DNA of 45,448 nucleotides from Verrucomicrobiota bacterium (GCA_030747505.1 JASLKQ010000019.1:1-45448); one strand, 5' to 3'. Shown: positions 26,583 to 36,757, counted from the stretch's first letter. Notes: generated from the letters alone by a model not told the origin. Made by a program: numbers and translations.

Positions 26583-27197
26583 ATGTTCCGTCATATACTG
26601 GCTCTGACTATTTCTGCTGTCACCCTTCAGGCAGCAGACAAAACCGAATGGATACCGCTCTTTGATGGCAAGAGCACCAAGGGCTGGGAACCCCGCGCCA
26701 AAGTGGAGTCCTTTAAGGCGGTCAATGGAGAATTACATCTCACTTCAAATGTCAATGTATGGGTGGTTAGCGATTTGCAGCTTGGCGACTTTGTTGCGGA
26801 GCTGGAGGTAAAAATTCCACAGGAGAATGCCGGATTCAATTCAGGCCTCGGTTTTCGACTAATTGGTGACAAGGGCAAACCCAAGGGCTACCAGTGCGAG
26901 ATCGACCGCGGCAAACCCGGTGGGGTTTATGGAATCGGCATGGGCGGCTGGCTCTATCCCAAAGACAAGGAGCAAACGGCCGCTTACAACAAAAACACCA
27001 AAGACTTGTTCAAACCCAAAGAGTGGAATCACTTCAAGGTAGAAGCCAAGGGGCCACACATTCGCACTTGGCTCAACAATAAACTCATTGCTGAAATTGA
27101 ACACAAACAATCACTTAAAGGCCGTTTTGGCATCCAGCATCACGGCAAAGGAGGGACGGTAAGATTCCGCAATCTGCGTGCCCGGAAATTGAAATAG
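26583..27197 (+). CDS. DUF1080 (3-keto-disaccharide hydrolase) domain protein
   Basis: Secreted protein of 204 residues with a signal peptide ending about LQAADK. The rest is one DUF1080 concanavalin-like jelly roll: IPLFDGKSTKGWEPR at the mature start, a GFNSGLGFR segment with the partner GYQCEIDRGKPGGVYGIG, EWNHFKVEAKGPHIRTWLNNKLIAEI and a final GKGGTVRFRNLRARKL. The family is linked to 3-keto-glycoside hydrolysis and is common in PVC and Bacteroidota. It heads a same-strand series with the PSD1 and DUF1501 genes, though 52 bases separate it from the next. Confidence 0.9.
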   Translation: MFRHILALTISAVTLQAADKTEWIPLFDGKSTKGWEPRAKVESFKAVNGELHLTSNVNVWVVSDLQLGDFVAELEVKIPQENAGFNSGLGFRLIGDKGKPKGYQCEIDRGKPGGVYGIGMGGWLYPKDKEQTAAYNKNTKDLFKPKEWNHFKVEAKGPHIRTWLNNKLIAEIEHKQSLKGRFGIQHHGKGGTVRFRNLRARKLK

Positions 27198-27249
27198 CCT
27201 GAATAACCATCCTCGCATTTCCCTCTAAAGACTCCATACTGTTCAGAAG

Positions 27250-30069
27250 ATGTATCGCCTTTTTACAGCATTGGTTTTGACCACCAGCGCAGCTTGGGCG
27301 GCTGATACGGCTGGCTTGGAGTTTTTCGAGAAGAAGATTCGGCCCGTATTGGTGAGCGAATGCTACAAGTGCCACAGCAAGGAGCAAAAGGTGAAGGGCG
27401 CGTTAAGGCTAGACTGGAAAGGCGGATGGCAAAAAGGGGGTGAATCTGGGGCAACCATCATTCCGGGGCGTGTTGGCAAAAGCCTCCTCATTCAGGCAAT
27501 CCGTCATGCCGATGCGGATATAAAAATGCCTCCCAAAAAGAAACTGTCCCCGGAACAAATTGCTGATTTTGAAAAATGGGTGGCCATGGGCGCGCCGGAC
27601 CCGCGTGTCAAGAGTGAAGCAACTGCAGAAGAAAAGAAATTGGATCTGGAGGCCGCAAGACAATTCTGGGCCTTTCAGCCAGTAAAAAAACACCCAAGAC
27701 CAGTCCTGAAAAACAAGAACTGGGCCCTGACAGATATTGACCAGTTTGTTCTCTCAGAACTTGAGAAAAAGGGCCTCAACCCTGTTGAAGACGCAGATCA
27801 CCTAACCCTTTTACGACGTCTTTATTTTGACCTTGTTGGCCTCCCCCCCACGCCTGATCAAATGACGGCCTTTGTAGAAGCTGCAGGAAAGAATAGGAAC
27901 AATGCCGTAGAGAAAGTTGTCGATGAACTTTTGGCCAGCCCACATTTCGGAGAACGCTGGGGACGACATTGGCTGGATATTGTGCGTTTTTCTGAATCCA
28001 CCGGTGGAGGACGCACACTTCTCATGAAGGAAGCGTGGCGTTACCGTGATTACGTGGTGAACGCCTTCAATACCGACAAACCCTATACCGAATTCATCCG
28101 TGAACAAATTGCCGGCGACCTTATCGAGGGCGGTAGTATTGAGCAGCAGCAAGAACGACTCACAGCCACTGCCTTTCTTCTACTTGGCCCCACCAATTAT
28201 GAATTACAGGACAAAACTGTTCTGGAGATGGACATTGTAGACGAACAAATGGACACCATGGGTAAAGCCTTCATGGCCCTGACTATTGGGTGTGCCCGTT
28301 GTCATGACCATAAATTTGACCCCATCCGGACTGAAGATTACTATGGAATGGCGGGTATCTTTAAGAGCACCAAATCCGTTATTCATAGTAATGTATCCAC
28401 CTGGAATAAACGTGCACTACCCATACCTCCTGAAGATGAAAAAAACGCAAAGCAACAGGCGGTTCAAATTGCGGATCTAAAAAAAGAAATAAACAAGCTA
28501 AAGAAAAAGACCGGGGCAAATGCAACAGGAACCGGACCAACCCCGGTAGATAGTTTGCCAGGCATTGTGGTTGATGATTTGCAGGCAAAGTTGAAGGGGG
28601 AGTGGACGCAGTCCACTTCAAACAAGGGATATGTGGGTGAAAACTATATCCACGATGGGGCAGCCGGCAAGGGGGAGAAGTCGGTAACCTACAAGGTAAA
28701 GATTCCTGGCGACGGCAAATTTGAAGTACGCGTTTCCTACACGCACGGCACCAACCGGGACCGCAAGGTGCCGGTCTTAATCCGTCATGCCGATGGTGAA
28801 GTCACCAAATACATTGACCAAACCAAAAACCCGCCAATCGATGGTCATTTCATTTCACTGGGCACCTATGATTTTCTTGTCGGTGAATGGGAGGCAGTGG
28901 TCATTTCGACCAAGGGCACCACACAACATGTCATTGCTGATGCCGTCCAGTTCCTCCTCGAAGGATCACCTGTGGTGGCAAAAAAAGAGCCCAAGCCCAA
29001 AAAGAAGCCTGCGAAATCAAAACTTTCTGACGACAAGGTCAAACTGTCAGAATTGGAAAAGGAGCTAAAAACACTGGAGGCCAATAGGGTGAAACAGCCC
29101 CAAATTATTGCAGCAGCAGAAACTGAAAATCCTGAAAATATAAAAATTGCTATACGGGGGAATGTTCACAATGCAGGCCCCAAGACCCCCCGGCGGTTTA
29201 TCCAGGTACTCAACCGTGGCCCTCTCCCCAAGATCAAATCGAAATCCAGCGGCAGGATGGAGTTGGCCAACTGGGTGGCCAGCACCGAACACCCCTTAAC
29301 AGCACGGGTTTTTGCCAATCGAGTATGGCATCATCTTTTCGGCAAAGGTTTGGTTGTCAGCGTCGACAACTTCGGACATATGGGCCGCCTGCCCACCAAT
29401 CAGGCTTTACTGGATCATCTGGCGATTCGTTTTACCAAGCAAGGCTGGTCAGTGAAAAAATTAATCCGCGAAATTGTGCTTTCTCGCACCTATCAACTCA
29501 GTTCCAACTCAGGTGAACAGGCTAAAGTGGATCTGGAAAACAAACTACACTGGCGACAGAACCGTCGACGGTTGCAGGCCGAAGCAATCCGCGACTCGAT
29601 TCTCTCAGTCAGCGGGCAACTCAACAAGAAAATGGGCGGGCCAACCATCAAGCCCGGTACCACCACCGAGTATGGGTACGAGTTTGACGATGCCCGACGC
29701 AGTATTTACACGCCGGTCTTTCGCAATACGCCTCTTGAGATCATGCAGGTTTTCGATTTTGCCGACCCTAACCTTGTGATGGGAGAACGAACAACCAGCA
29801 GTGTCCCCACGCAGGCGCTATACTTGATGAACAGTTCCTTTGTACGCGAACAAGCCAAGGTAGCCACCCAGCGTTTGCTTAAGGAGAAACTGGCCGATGA
29901 ATCTGCCCGCATTGAGCTCGCCTACCGCCTTGCCCTTGGCCGCAATGCCACCGCCCGCGAGCGGGAAATTGTTCTGAATTTCCTGAAGGAAGAAAATGAA
30001 CCTCACAAGGCTTGGATACAGGTCTTTCAAGGCCTTTATGCAAGCCTGGATTTCCGGTTCTTGAACTAG
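27250..30069 (+). CDS. PSD1 / DUF1549-DUF1553 protein with cytochrome-c-like sites and a golvesin-like insert
   Basis: Exported protein of 939 residues (signal peptide to about WAADT). Order: planctomycete cytochrome C domain with CYKCH (about 38-42) and KMPPKKKL; DUF1549 (about 155-380) with RRLYFDLVGLPPTPDQ, HFGERWGRHWLDIVRFSES and a second CxxCH in GCARCHDHKFDPI; a beta-rich insert at about 440-570 (GIVVDDLQA, ... VRVSYTHGTNRDRKVPVLI ... FLVGEWEAVVIS) that resembles the golvesin/xanthan-lyase C-terminal carbohydrate-binding domain; a Lys-rich helix; and DUF1553 with LTARVFANRVWHHLFG, LSRTYQLSSN and RRRLQAEAIRDSIL. The biochemical role is unknown. The downstream DUF1501 gene is its usual partner. 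Confidence 0.92.
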   Translation: MYRLFTALVLTTSAAWAADTAGLEFFEKKIRPVLVSECYKCHSKEQKVKGALRLDWKGGWQKGGESGATIIPGRVGKSLLIQAIRHADADIKMPPKKKLSPEQIADFEKWVAMGAPDPRVKSEATAEEKKLDLEAARQFWAFQPVKKHPRPVLKNKNWALTDIDQFVLSELEKKGLNPVEDADHLTLLRRLYFDLVGLPPTPDQMTAFVEAAGKNRNNAVEKVVDELLASPHFGERWGRHWLDIVRFSESTGGGRTLLMKEAWRYRDYVVNAFNTDKPYTEFIREQIAGDLIEGGSIEQQQERLTATAFLLLGPTNYELQDKTVLEMDIVDEQMDTMGKAFMALTIGCARCHDHKFDPIRTEDYYGMAGIFKSTKSVIHSNVSTWNKRALPIPPEDEKNAKQQAVQIADLKKEINKLKKKTGANATGTGPTPVDSLPGIVVDDLQAKLKGEWTQSTSNKGYVGENYIHDGAAGKGEKSVTYKVKIPGDGKFEVRVSYTHGTNRDRKVPVLIRHADGEVTKYIDQTKNPPIDGHFISLGTYDFLVGEWEAVVISTKGTTQHVIADAVQFLLEGSPVVAKKEPKPKKKPAKSKLSDDKVKLSELEKELKTLEANRVKQPQIIAAAETENPENIKIAIRGNVHNAGPKTPRRFIQVLNRGPLPKIKSKSSGRMELANWVASTEHPLTARVFANRVWHHLFGKGLVVSVDNFGHMGRLPTNQALLDHLAIRFTKQGWSVKKLIREIVLSRTYQLSSNSGEQAKVDLENKLHWRQNRRRLQAEAIRDSILSVSGQLNKKMGGPTIKPGTTTEYGYEFDDARRSIYTPVFRNTPLEIMQVFDFADPNLVMGERTTSSVPTQALYLMNSSFVREQAKVATQRLLKEKLADESARIELAYRLALGRNATAREREIVLNFLKEENEPHKAWIQVFQGLYASLDFRFLN

Positions 30070-30118
30070 ATTGATTGTTGGAATAGAATTCCGGGGTTAG
30101 TTTGAACGTCTAAGACGT

Positions 30119-31546
30119 ATGGATTATAATGGTTTGAACAACTATTCCCGAAGGGAAGCATTGCGCACGGCAGCCTGTGGTTTTGGCGGGCTGGCAATGG
30201 GCGCAATGGCGCATCGGGTCGCGGCTGCAGCCAATCCGTTGGCACCCAAACTGGTTCATCATGCACCGAAGGCCAAGCGGGTGATATTTCTTTTCATGGC
30301 CGGTGGAGTGAGCCATGTGGACTCATTTGATTACAAGCAAAAGCTCTTTGATGATGATGGTAAAATGGTGCGTTTTGATGACGCACGCACACTGGCCAAG
30401 ACACGAAAGATCGTGGAACACAGGGTCAAGAAACCATTGTGGGAATTCAAAAACTACGGCCAATGCGGCCAACCTGTGAGTGAGCTTTTTCCCCACATGG
30501 CTAAACACGTAGATGATCTTTGTGTCCTCAAGGGAATGCATACAGAAGGAGTAGCCCACGGACCAAGCACACTCTTCATGCATTCAGGCACCATCAATCT
30601 CATTCGACCGAGCATGGGATCGTGGGTAAACTATGGGTTAGGTTCTGAGAATGAAAACTTGCCGGGATTTATCAGTATTGGCCCTTCAATGGGTAATGGA
30701 GGCCCGCGCAATTACAGCAACGCTTTTTTGCCTGCGGCATATCAGGGAACCCCGTTGGGCCGGGCAGGTATTCCGGCAAAAGATGCAACTATTAAGAATA
30801 TTGTCCCCGCGGGCGTGGACCCGAAGGACCAGCAAAAACAATTTGAACTCTTGCGTAAGTTAAACGGAGAACAGGCTAAAAACCGGACTGGAGACGACGA
30901 GCTTGAATCGGTTATTAGCTCTTTCGAACTGGCATGGCGCATGCAAAATAATGCGCCGGGCATTCTTGATCTATCTCTGGAAAGTGCAAAGACGCGTGCG
31001 ATGTACGGCATCGACCAGAAGCCAACCGATAACTTCGGACGCTACTGTCTAATGGCCCGGCGCTTGAGTGAAGCGGGCGTACGCTACATTCAGGTTAACT
31101 ACACGGATAACGGAAATAATCCCTCCTGGGACCAGCACTCCAACATGCCAAAACATATGGAGCATGCGCGCGCAACTGACAAACCGGTAGCCGCACTTAT
31201 GCAGGATCTTAAACAGCGTGGATTACTGGATGATACCATCGTATGGTGGGGTAGCGAATTCGGCCGAACACCCTACGCGCAGAATAAGGGTACCGGAAGA
31301 GACCATAATCCGGACGGTTTCACGACCTGGCTGGCCGGAGGCGGCATTAAACCAGGCTTTACCCACGGTAACACCGACGAGTACGGACACCATGCTGTGG
31401 AAGGCAAGGTACACATGCATGACCTCCATGCCACCATCCTTCATCAGCTCGGCCTCAACCATGAGAAACTCACCTACCGTTACGACGGACGCGACTTCCG
31501 CTTAACTGATATACACGGCCACGTGGTCAAGGAGATTATTGCCTAA
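30119..31546 (+). CDS. DUF1501 protein, Tat-exported
   Basis: 475 residues. The leader has a twin arginine (SRREALRTAACGFGGLAMGAMA) near residue 11. Family signatures: VIFLFMAGGVSHVDSFDYKQKL, HGPSTLFMHSGTINLIRPSMGSWVNYGLG, IVWWGSEFGRTPYAQN and GRDHNPDGFTTWLAGGGIKPG, positions typical of the alkaline-phosphatase-like metal site. It lies 49 bases after the PSD1 gene; PSD1-DUF1501 pairs are a hallmark of PVC genomes and may form a functional unit of unknown reaction. It is paralogous to the product of 4190-5515 but longer and clearly a different subgroup. Confidence 0.93.
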   Translation: MDYNGLNNYSRREALRTAACGFGGLAMGAMAHRVAAAANPLAPKLVHHAPKAKRVIFLFMAGGVSHVDSFDYKQKLFDDDGKMVRFDDARTLAKTRKIVEHRVKKPLWEFKNYGQCGQPVSELFPHMAKHVDDLCVLKGMHTEGVAHGPSTLFMHSGTINLIRPSMGSWVNYGLGSENENLPGFISIGPSMGNGGPRNYSNAFLPAAYQGTPLGRAGIPAKDATIKNIVPAGVDPKDQQKQFELLRKLNGEQAKNRTGDDELESVISSFELAWRMQNNAPGILDLSLESAKTRAMYGIDQKPTDNFGRYCLMARRLSEAGVRYIQVNYTDNGNNPSWDQHSNMPKHMEHARATDKPVAALMQDLKQRGLLDDTIVWWGSEFGRTPYAQNKGTGRDHNPDGFTTWLAGGGIKPGFTHGNTDEYGHHAVEGKVHMHDLHATILHQLGLNHEKLTYRYDGRDFRLTDIHGHVVKEIIA

Positions 31547-31599
31547 CCGCAGGAACGAGAGTTCGATCTTCCACTGCCTCTTTGCAGACCTCATGAACT

Positions 31600-34500
31600 T
31601 TACTCCGATGAGATTAATTTCCCATCAGAACCCACATGAACTTCCTTGGAGTCTGCAGGAATTTTGGTGCGGGTGGTTTTTCCCCCGGGCCAGTGCACCT
31701 CAAGATGGGTTGGTTTGGTCTCCTTTGGAGAACCCAACACCTGCACGGCTGAATCCTGTGACCAGTAACCTGAGCCGGCGGCAATCAACCGTGAGGGGCC
31801 CATTTTCCCACCTGCCCAAAGCAGGCGAACAACAGCCCCCACCCCGGTAGGGTTTGCCGAACCAGCATTGATTTTCACCCGTAAACCGGGTCGAGCCTCC
31901 TTGTTCTGGTATAGCCGTGTAAGCGCCCCATTTTGGGTAATCACCAGATCAGTTCTCCCATCCCGATTAAAATCGCCTACCGCTGAGCCGCGTTGTTCGC
32001 CATATACTTCTATCCCAGATTCAACCCCATCAATCGGCTCCAATCCTCCCTTTCCATCGCCAATCATCAACAACCCACGGCCACCATCACTTCGGGGAGT
32101 TTCAGGTTGAGTAGCAAAAAAGTTTTGCGCTACAAACACATCCTCTTTGCCGTCATTATTGAAGTCGGCAATATTCAGTCCGAATACCGGTGCGAATTGC
32201 GCCTCAATAGGGAGAGCCTGCGCCTCAAACTTGTTACGCCGATTGAGGAAAACCGTGTGCTCCAAGACATTGGATTCCAAAACGGTCCCCTCCTTTAAAC
32301 ATTCACCATATACCTCTTCGAGTGACCGTTCGCCAAATACATCAAAGGATTCATTGCGTTGGCCAATAAAAGGCATGGCCCGGGTACTGCAGGATCGCCC
32401 TCGTTCCGGCACTAATCTACCGGTAAGTTTGTCAAGGTGGTACTCAACGATATCCAAGACGCCATTCTTATCAAAATCACTATAGGTAATGCGAAGAGGT
32501 TCCTTGAAACTGTAGGAATACTCGTACTTGCTGTTCCTGCCCCAGTTACCCGCCACAATATCCAGACTGCCATCACCATCAAGATCTCCCAAGGCGACGC
32601 TGTTCCACCAGCCTTTGTGTTTATCAAGGCCAAACTTCTGAGTAGCATCAACAAATTTACCTCCGTCATTACGCATGACTCTTATTGGCCCCCACTCCAA
32701 GGCTGCGACAAGATCGGCATCACCATCCTGATCCAGGTCACCAAAGACCGCTCCTGTAACCAGACCGAATTCCTCAAACGCCTTGGTGTTGGACTCATCT
32801 ATTTTAAATTCCCCTCCATCATTGACAAACAATCTGGAATCGGCGGGCTCCGGATAACGAGCAGGCACTGTGCGACCTCCCACGAATAAATCCAAGTCCC
32901 CGTCTCCATCCACATCAGCTGCAGCCAATGGACCGGTAGTGGCCAGTGTGCCGGGCAACGAATCTGATTGGGTGAGGCTTTGTCCAAGCGAATACCCCAC
33001 CGCGGATGCAGGTTTTTTAAATGCCTTTTCAGGTTGTTCATAATTGGACTGACCTACCACGATGAGAGGCGCGACTTCCCCCGCCTTGGCGGTCATTATG
33101 AGCACCCCGGTCTGGTCCAGTTGATTCTTTGGACCACGCTTACCAATGAACCCACTACCATCCTTCGTGCTCATATGCACCATCAATTCACCGTTCCTGC
33201 CTGATCCAATAATAAGGTCATCCCAGCCATCCTGATTCAAATCCGACCAAGCAATTCCTGGCCCCAGTTGGCTAAATCGGTTGGGCAAAAGGGACTGATA
33301 CTCAAAATCATCAAACAGCGACTCATTGTGTTTAACCCAAGCCTTTTGAGTAGATCCATCCGAACCACGAATCGTGAGGGATTTAAGCAAATGATCAGCC
33401 GGCACAAACAAGGGAGGCCGAGGGAGTATCACAGGAATTTTGTATGGCTCGTTATCAACAGGCTCCTCAACAGAGTACATATGATTTGGCTTTACGTTAT
33501 TAATTAACGTACGACGCAGCTGCTCGTTGCGCCGCCAAATTATTTCGAGCTGAAGATTGTCAGTCACTTTGCCAGTACCAAAAACCAGCAGGGTGTCACT
33601 TCCGGAGGCATACCCTCCACCGCAGACTACCTCCTGCTCCATGGGTGCGGGACCGCCAGGGCCACCCAGAAGGCGTACTTTTGCTCCGATCGCCTGGGAA
33701 TTTTCTCCACGACCCAACAATTTAACGGCCACACGTGGAGCAACCGATTCATTACGGTAAACCTCCAGAGGAGAAGTCCAGTTATTGAAAATAATATCCA
33801 AATCCCCATCACCGTCAAAGTCGGCCTGCGCCAAGCCTCCACTCACGGCTTCGGTCGCAAACCCCCAATCATCGCTCTTATATTCGAAGGTGAGGTCTCC
33901 CTTGTTTCGGTAAGCCACGTTTTGTGTGGGCAACTTTGGGAACCATTCGCGCGTCAGAAGTAGATCTTCAAGCTTGTTGGTATCACGACCCGCATCAACC
34001 ACCCTATTTTGGGAATCTGAATCCATAAAGTCACGGGTCATCCCTGTAGACACGATAAGATCCTCATAACCATCCAAGTCGACATCTGTAAAACTCACCC
34101 CCCAGGACCATTCGGTGGCCTTCAGGCCAGATAATTGCGCCACCTCGGCCCAGGTGTCATCTCCCCGGCCCAGTTGAAGCGTATTTTGCATGATTTGCGG
34201 ACGATTGTTGATGAGTCCTATGCCTGCTTCGGTGACAATCATATCTCCCATTTGTGTCTTTCGCCGTTTATGAGATCGACTCAACATGTCCGCCGTCAAG
34301 AAGTCGACATGTCCGTCACGATTAACATCAGTAAAATCCATGCCCATGGAAAATTGGCTGGTTCGCCGCACGGCCTGCGGATGAGCCTGGCGAAAATATC
34401 CGCGGCCATCGTTAAACCACAACCGATCCGGACTTGCGAAATCAGCGGTGACATATAAATCGGGATCCCCATCCCCATCTATATCTCGAAAAACAGCCTC

Positions 34501-35397
34501 ATGGCTTGGATCACGGGGGCGCTTCATCAGGCGACCCTGATAATCCACAAAACGGCGTTCCCGATCGGACACTGGGGTAAACCCACCTTTTCCGTTGTTG
34601 AGGTACAACTGATCCTCCATATATGCCGGACGCATCTGAGGACCCGCATCCTCACTCTTGAACAAACCCTTAATGTGGGATTTTTCATCGATATCATAGT
34701 ACTTCCAAAAAATTTCGGGAGGGATACGTTTCTTCTCAACAGCCTGAAGACCCAGTTTTTGGATTTCCAAGGCATAGTCCATATCGAGTTCCTGATTCAG
34801 AAACACTTTAACAAAGCCTGTCGTATACATATCCAAATCCCCATCTCCATCAACATCGGCAAATGCCGCGGAAACGGTTCCTCCTCGCGGATTGTACACC
34901 CATCCTACCTCCCGGTTTTCAATGAACCGACCCTGGCCATCATTGAGGTACATGAAGTTCCGTCCATCAAGCAAAGAGGTTAGCACCAAATCCAAGTCCC
35001 CGTCTCCATCAACATCGGCAAAAACCGCCCCACTTAATCGCCATCCTGAACAGGTGACCCCTGCAGATTTAGTTTGATCCTCAAACTTCCAATTACCCTT
35101 ATTGATATAAAGTGCGTGAGCTTCTTCCATGCCGCATACATATAAGTCCACCAACCCGTCCCCATTTACATCACCGGCGGCCAAACCTGAATGCCCAGTC
35201 TCACGAATGGGTACGTTCTTAAGAGGTACGTATCTACCCTTCGGAGACAAACCTACTGCTTGGGCGGAGAGCAATTGGAAACCGGATTTACCTTTTGCCG
35301 GCAAATCCAATGGAGTCATAACAATCTTTGCCTCTTTCCCCAACAGGATACTCACTCCCGCAAACAAAATCAGTATCATCCTGAAAACATGGTTCAT
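31600..35397 (-). CDS. Giant FG-GAP/VCBS repeat protein with two ASPIC/UnbV domains
   Basis: Secreted protein of 1265 residues from ATG 35397, which opens a signal peptide (MNHVFRMILILFAGVSILLG); a start at 35418 is less likely. It is built of FG-GAP beta-propeller repeats with calcium-binding DxDGDGDxD loops (for example DVNGDGLVDLYV, DVDGDGDLDLVL, DIDGDGDPDLYV), through two propeller sets. ASPIC/UnbV-type domains follow each: one mid-protein (about 575-660; GAKVRLLGGPGG ... VCGGGYASGSDT) and one C-terminal (about 1180-1265; GAVVRLLWAGGK ... AAGSGYWSQDSAVQ, HWPGGKTT). Such CRTAC1-like proteins are frequent in Verrucomicrobia and Planctomycetes and probably bind glycans or proteins on the cell surface. 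Convergent to the DUF1501 gene. Confidence 0.93.
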   Translation of the reverse strand: MNHVFRMILILFAGVSILLGKEAKIVMTPLDLPAKGKSGFQLLSAQAVGLSPKGRYVPLKNVPIRETGHSGLAAGDVNGDGLVDLYVCGMEEAHALYINKGNWKFEDQTKSAGVTCSGWRLSGAVFADVDGDGDLDLVLTSLLDGRNFMYLNDGQGRFIENREVGWVYNPRGGTVSAAFADVDGDGDLDMYTTGFVKVFLNQELDMDYALEIQKLGLQAVEKKRIPPEIFWKYYDIDEKSHIKGLFKSEDAGPQMRPAYMEDQLYLNNGKGGFTPVSDRERRFVDYQGRLMKRPRDPSHEAVFRDIDGDGDPDLYVTADFASPDRLWFNDGRGYFRQAHPQAVRRTSQFSMGMDFTDVNRDGHVDFLTADMLSRSHKRRKTQMGDMIVTEAGIGLINNRPQIMQNTLQLGRGDDTWAEVAQLSGLKATEWSWGVSFTDVDLDGYEDLIVSTGMTRDFMDSDSQNRVVDAGRDTNKLEDLLLTREWFPKLPTQNVAYRNKGDLTFEYKSDDWGFATEAVSGGLAQADFDGDGDLDIIFNNWTSPLEVYRNESVAPRVAVKLLGRGENSQAIGAKVRLLGGPGGPAPMEQEVVCGGGYASGSDTLLVFGTGKVTDNLQLEIIWRRNEQLRRTLINNVKPNHMYSVEEPVDNEPYKIPVILPRPPLFVPADHLLKSLTIRGSDGSTQKAWVKHNESLFDDFEYQSLLPNRFSQLGPGIAWSDLNQDGWDDLIIGSGRNGELMVHMSTKDGSGFIGKRGPKNQLDQTGVLIMTAKAGEVAPLIVVGQSNYEQPEKAFKKPASAVGYSLGQSLTQSDSLPGTLATTGPLAAADVDGDGDLDLFVGGRTVPARYPEPADSRLFVNDGGEFKIDESNTKAFEEFGLVTGAVFGDLDQDGDADLVAALEWGPIRVMRNDGGKFVDATQKFGLDKHKGWWNSVALGDLDGDGSLDIVAGNWGRNSKYEYSYSFKEPLRITYSDFDKNGVLDIVEYHLDKLTGRLVPERGRSCSTRAMPFIGQRNESFDVFGERSLEEVYGECLKEGTVLESNVLEHTVFLNRRNKFEAQALPIEAQFAPVFGLNIADFNNDGKEDVFVAQNFFATQPETPRSDGGRGLLMIGDGKGGLEPIDGVESGIEVYGEQRGSAVGDFNRDGRTDLVITQNGALTRLYQNKEARPGLRVKINAGSANPTGVGAVVRLLWAGGKMGPSRLIAAGSGYWSQDSAVQVLGSPKETKPTHLEVHWPGGKTTRTKIPADSKEVHVGSDGKLISSE

Positions 35398-35461
35398 GTC
35401 CAAGAGTGTACTCCTCAAGGGAGCTCAGCAAAAGCTTTCTTGAAGGCGAATTATCTGTTAT

Positions 35462-36757
35462 GTGCAACCCGTGCCTAGTATATCCGAAAGCAGAGGGAGA
35501 ACTCTTTTATACAAGGGAGCGGGGACCATTATTCTTCTGCTGGTTGTGTTAATCGTATTTTTCAAGAGACAATCATCCGATGACCCAATTCAACCTGTAT
35601 TCGAGTGGACCACCCCCCACAATCCTGCCTCGGTAATCACAAACGGAATCGATCGTCTGGCGGTGATGGAAAACTTCAATGGGCTTGATACCCTGATTGC
35701 TGACCAGTGTTTTGCACCGGTAAAATTGAACCCGACCCAGTTTCAATCCGAACGTCAATATCAACTGGCCTCGCAGTTTATGGATGACATGATCCAGTAT
35801 ACTGAGACCGAGAAACTTAAGGCATTTATCGATGCAGCCAAACAAATTATTGGAGCCACACAAGGAGAAATAAATCAATCTGCACTTGCACACTTTAGTT
35901 CTTTCGCCGGAAGCCGCCCTATTCTGGAAAGTAACGGAGACCAGGAAGTTTTGAGAGCTACCTATCAGATCGCCAATCAACGCCTGCAACAACTGGCCTC
36001 ACTCGAACAAATCAAACTGGTCAGAGACATGACCGAACAGGGCCTGTTAGAACAACTGCAGCGATCAGGGATCGAAATTACGCTCCCGGATATCAAATTA
36101 ACCCAACCGAATCAAATATTGCGTTATTGGGAACTTACCAGCACCCGATATCTGATTGCCCAAACCGGTAACCCGGTCACCAGCCAATTTATTCAAAGCA
36201 AATTTAAAGTCGAATATCGCCCCATTTACATCAATGCAATCAATGCTGTAATCGACCCGGTTCAGAAAAGATTTGAATCTGTCGCTTTACTTGCCGTTGA
36301 CCCCGGATCGGAAGAATCCGGACTTAAGTTGCGAGAATCACCTGATGGAAATCTGGCACTGATGGAATTCAAGGGAGCCCTCCCACGAGCAAAGCTCTAC
36401 TCAGACTGGCAAGATGAGGTCGATACAGAAAATATTCGTGAAATTCTCTTTAGCCCGGGGTTTGTTCCCCAGATACAGGTTGTCATTCGTGAAGAGAATA
36501 TCCCCACACCTCAACGTCCAGCCTTCACCGTGAAATTGCCACCGGTACAAATTGTTGCTTTAGACGACCAACAAGTAATTATAAAGATTTCTGCCGTAGA
36601 CCATAACACAGTATTACTCTTGAACAGCACTTATGATCCCAAATGGCAGGTTACCGTTTCAGGCGAATCAACCAAGCTATTACACGCCAATCTGGATGCC
36701 TGTGCCATCTACCTCAAAGCATCTGCTATAGAACGCACCCTAGTCCTCCAGAAATAA
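35462..36757 (+). CDS. Single-pass membrane protein resembling the C-terminal part of YfhO
   Basis: 431 residues from GTG 35462; no ATG exists before the hydrophobic segment (GTIILLLVVLIVFF, about 20-34). The rest is extracytoplasmic by the anchor's position. Not a named family, but the end (LPRAKLYSDW near 305, then LLLNSTYDPKWQVTVSGE and a LHANLDACAIYLKAS stretch) resembles the exposed C-terminal domain of YfhO-type membrane proteins (xYDPGW...V.G and N..xxAV.L). The many membrane helices of YfhO are absent, so this is either a detached domain or an uncharacterised PVC family. The divergent neighbour is the FG-GAP gene (65-base gap). Confidence 0.75.
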   Translation: MQPVPSISESRGRTLLYKGAGTIILLLVVLIVFFKRQSSDDPIQPVFEWTTPHNPASVITNGIDRLAVMENFNGLDTLIADQCFAPVKLNPTQFQSERQYQLASQFMDDMIQYTETEKLKAFIDAAKQIIGATQGEINQSALAHFSSFAGSRPILESNGDQEVLRATYQIANQRLQQLASLEQIKLVRDMTEQGLLEQLQRSGIEITLPDIKLTQPNQILRYWELTSTRYLIAQTGNPVTSQFIQSKFKVEYRPIYINAINAVIDPVQKRFESVALLAVDPGSEESGLKLRESPDGNLALMEFKGALPRAKLYSDWQDEVDTENIREILFSPGFVPQIQVVIREENIPTPQRPAFTVKLPPVQIVALDDQQVIIKISAVDHNTVLLLNSTYDPKWQVTVSGESTKLLHANLDACAIYLKASAIERTLVLQK

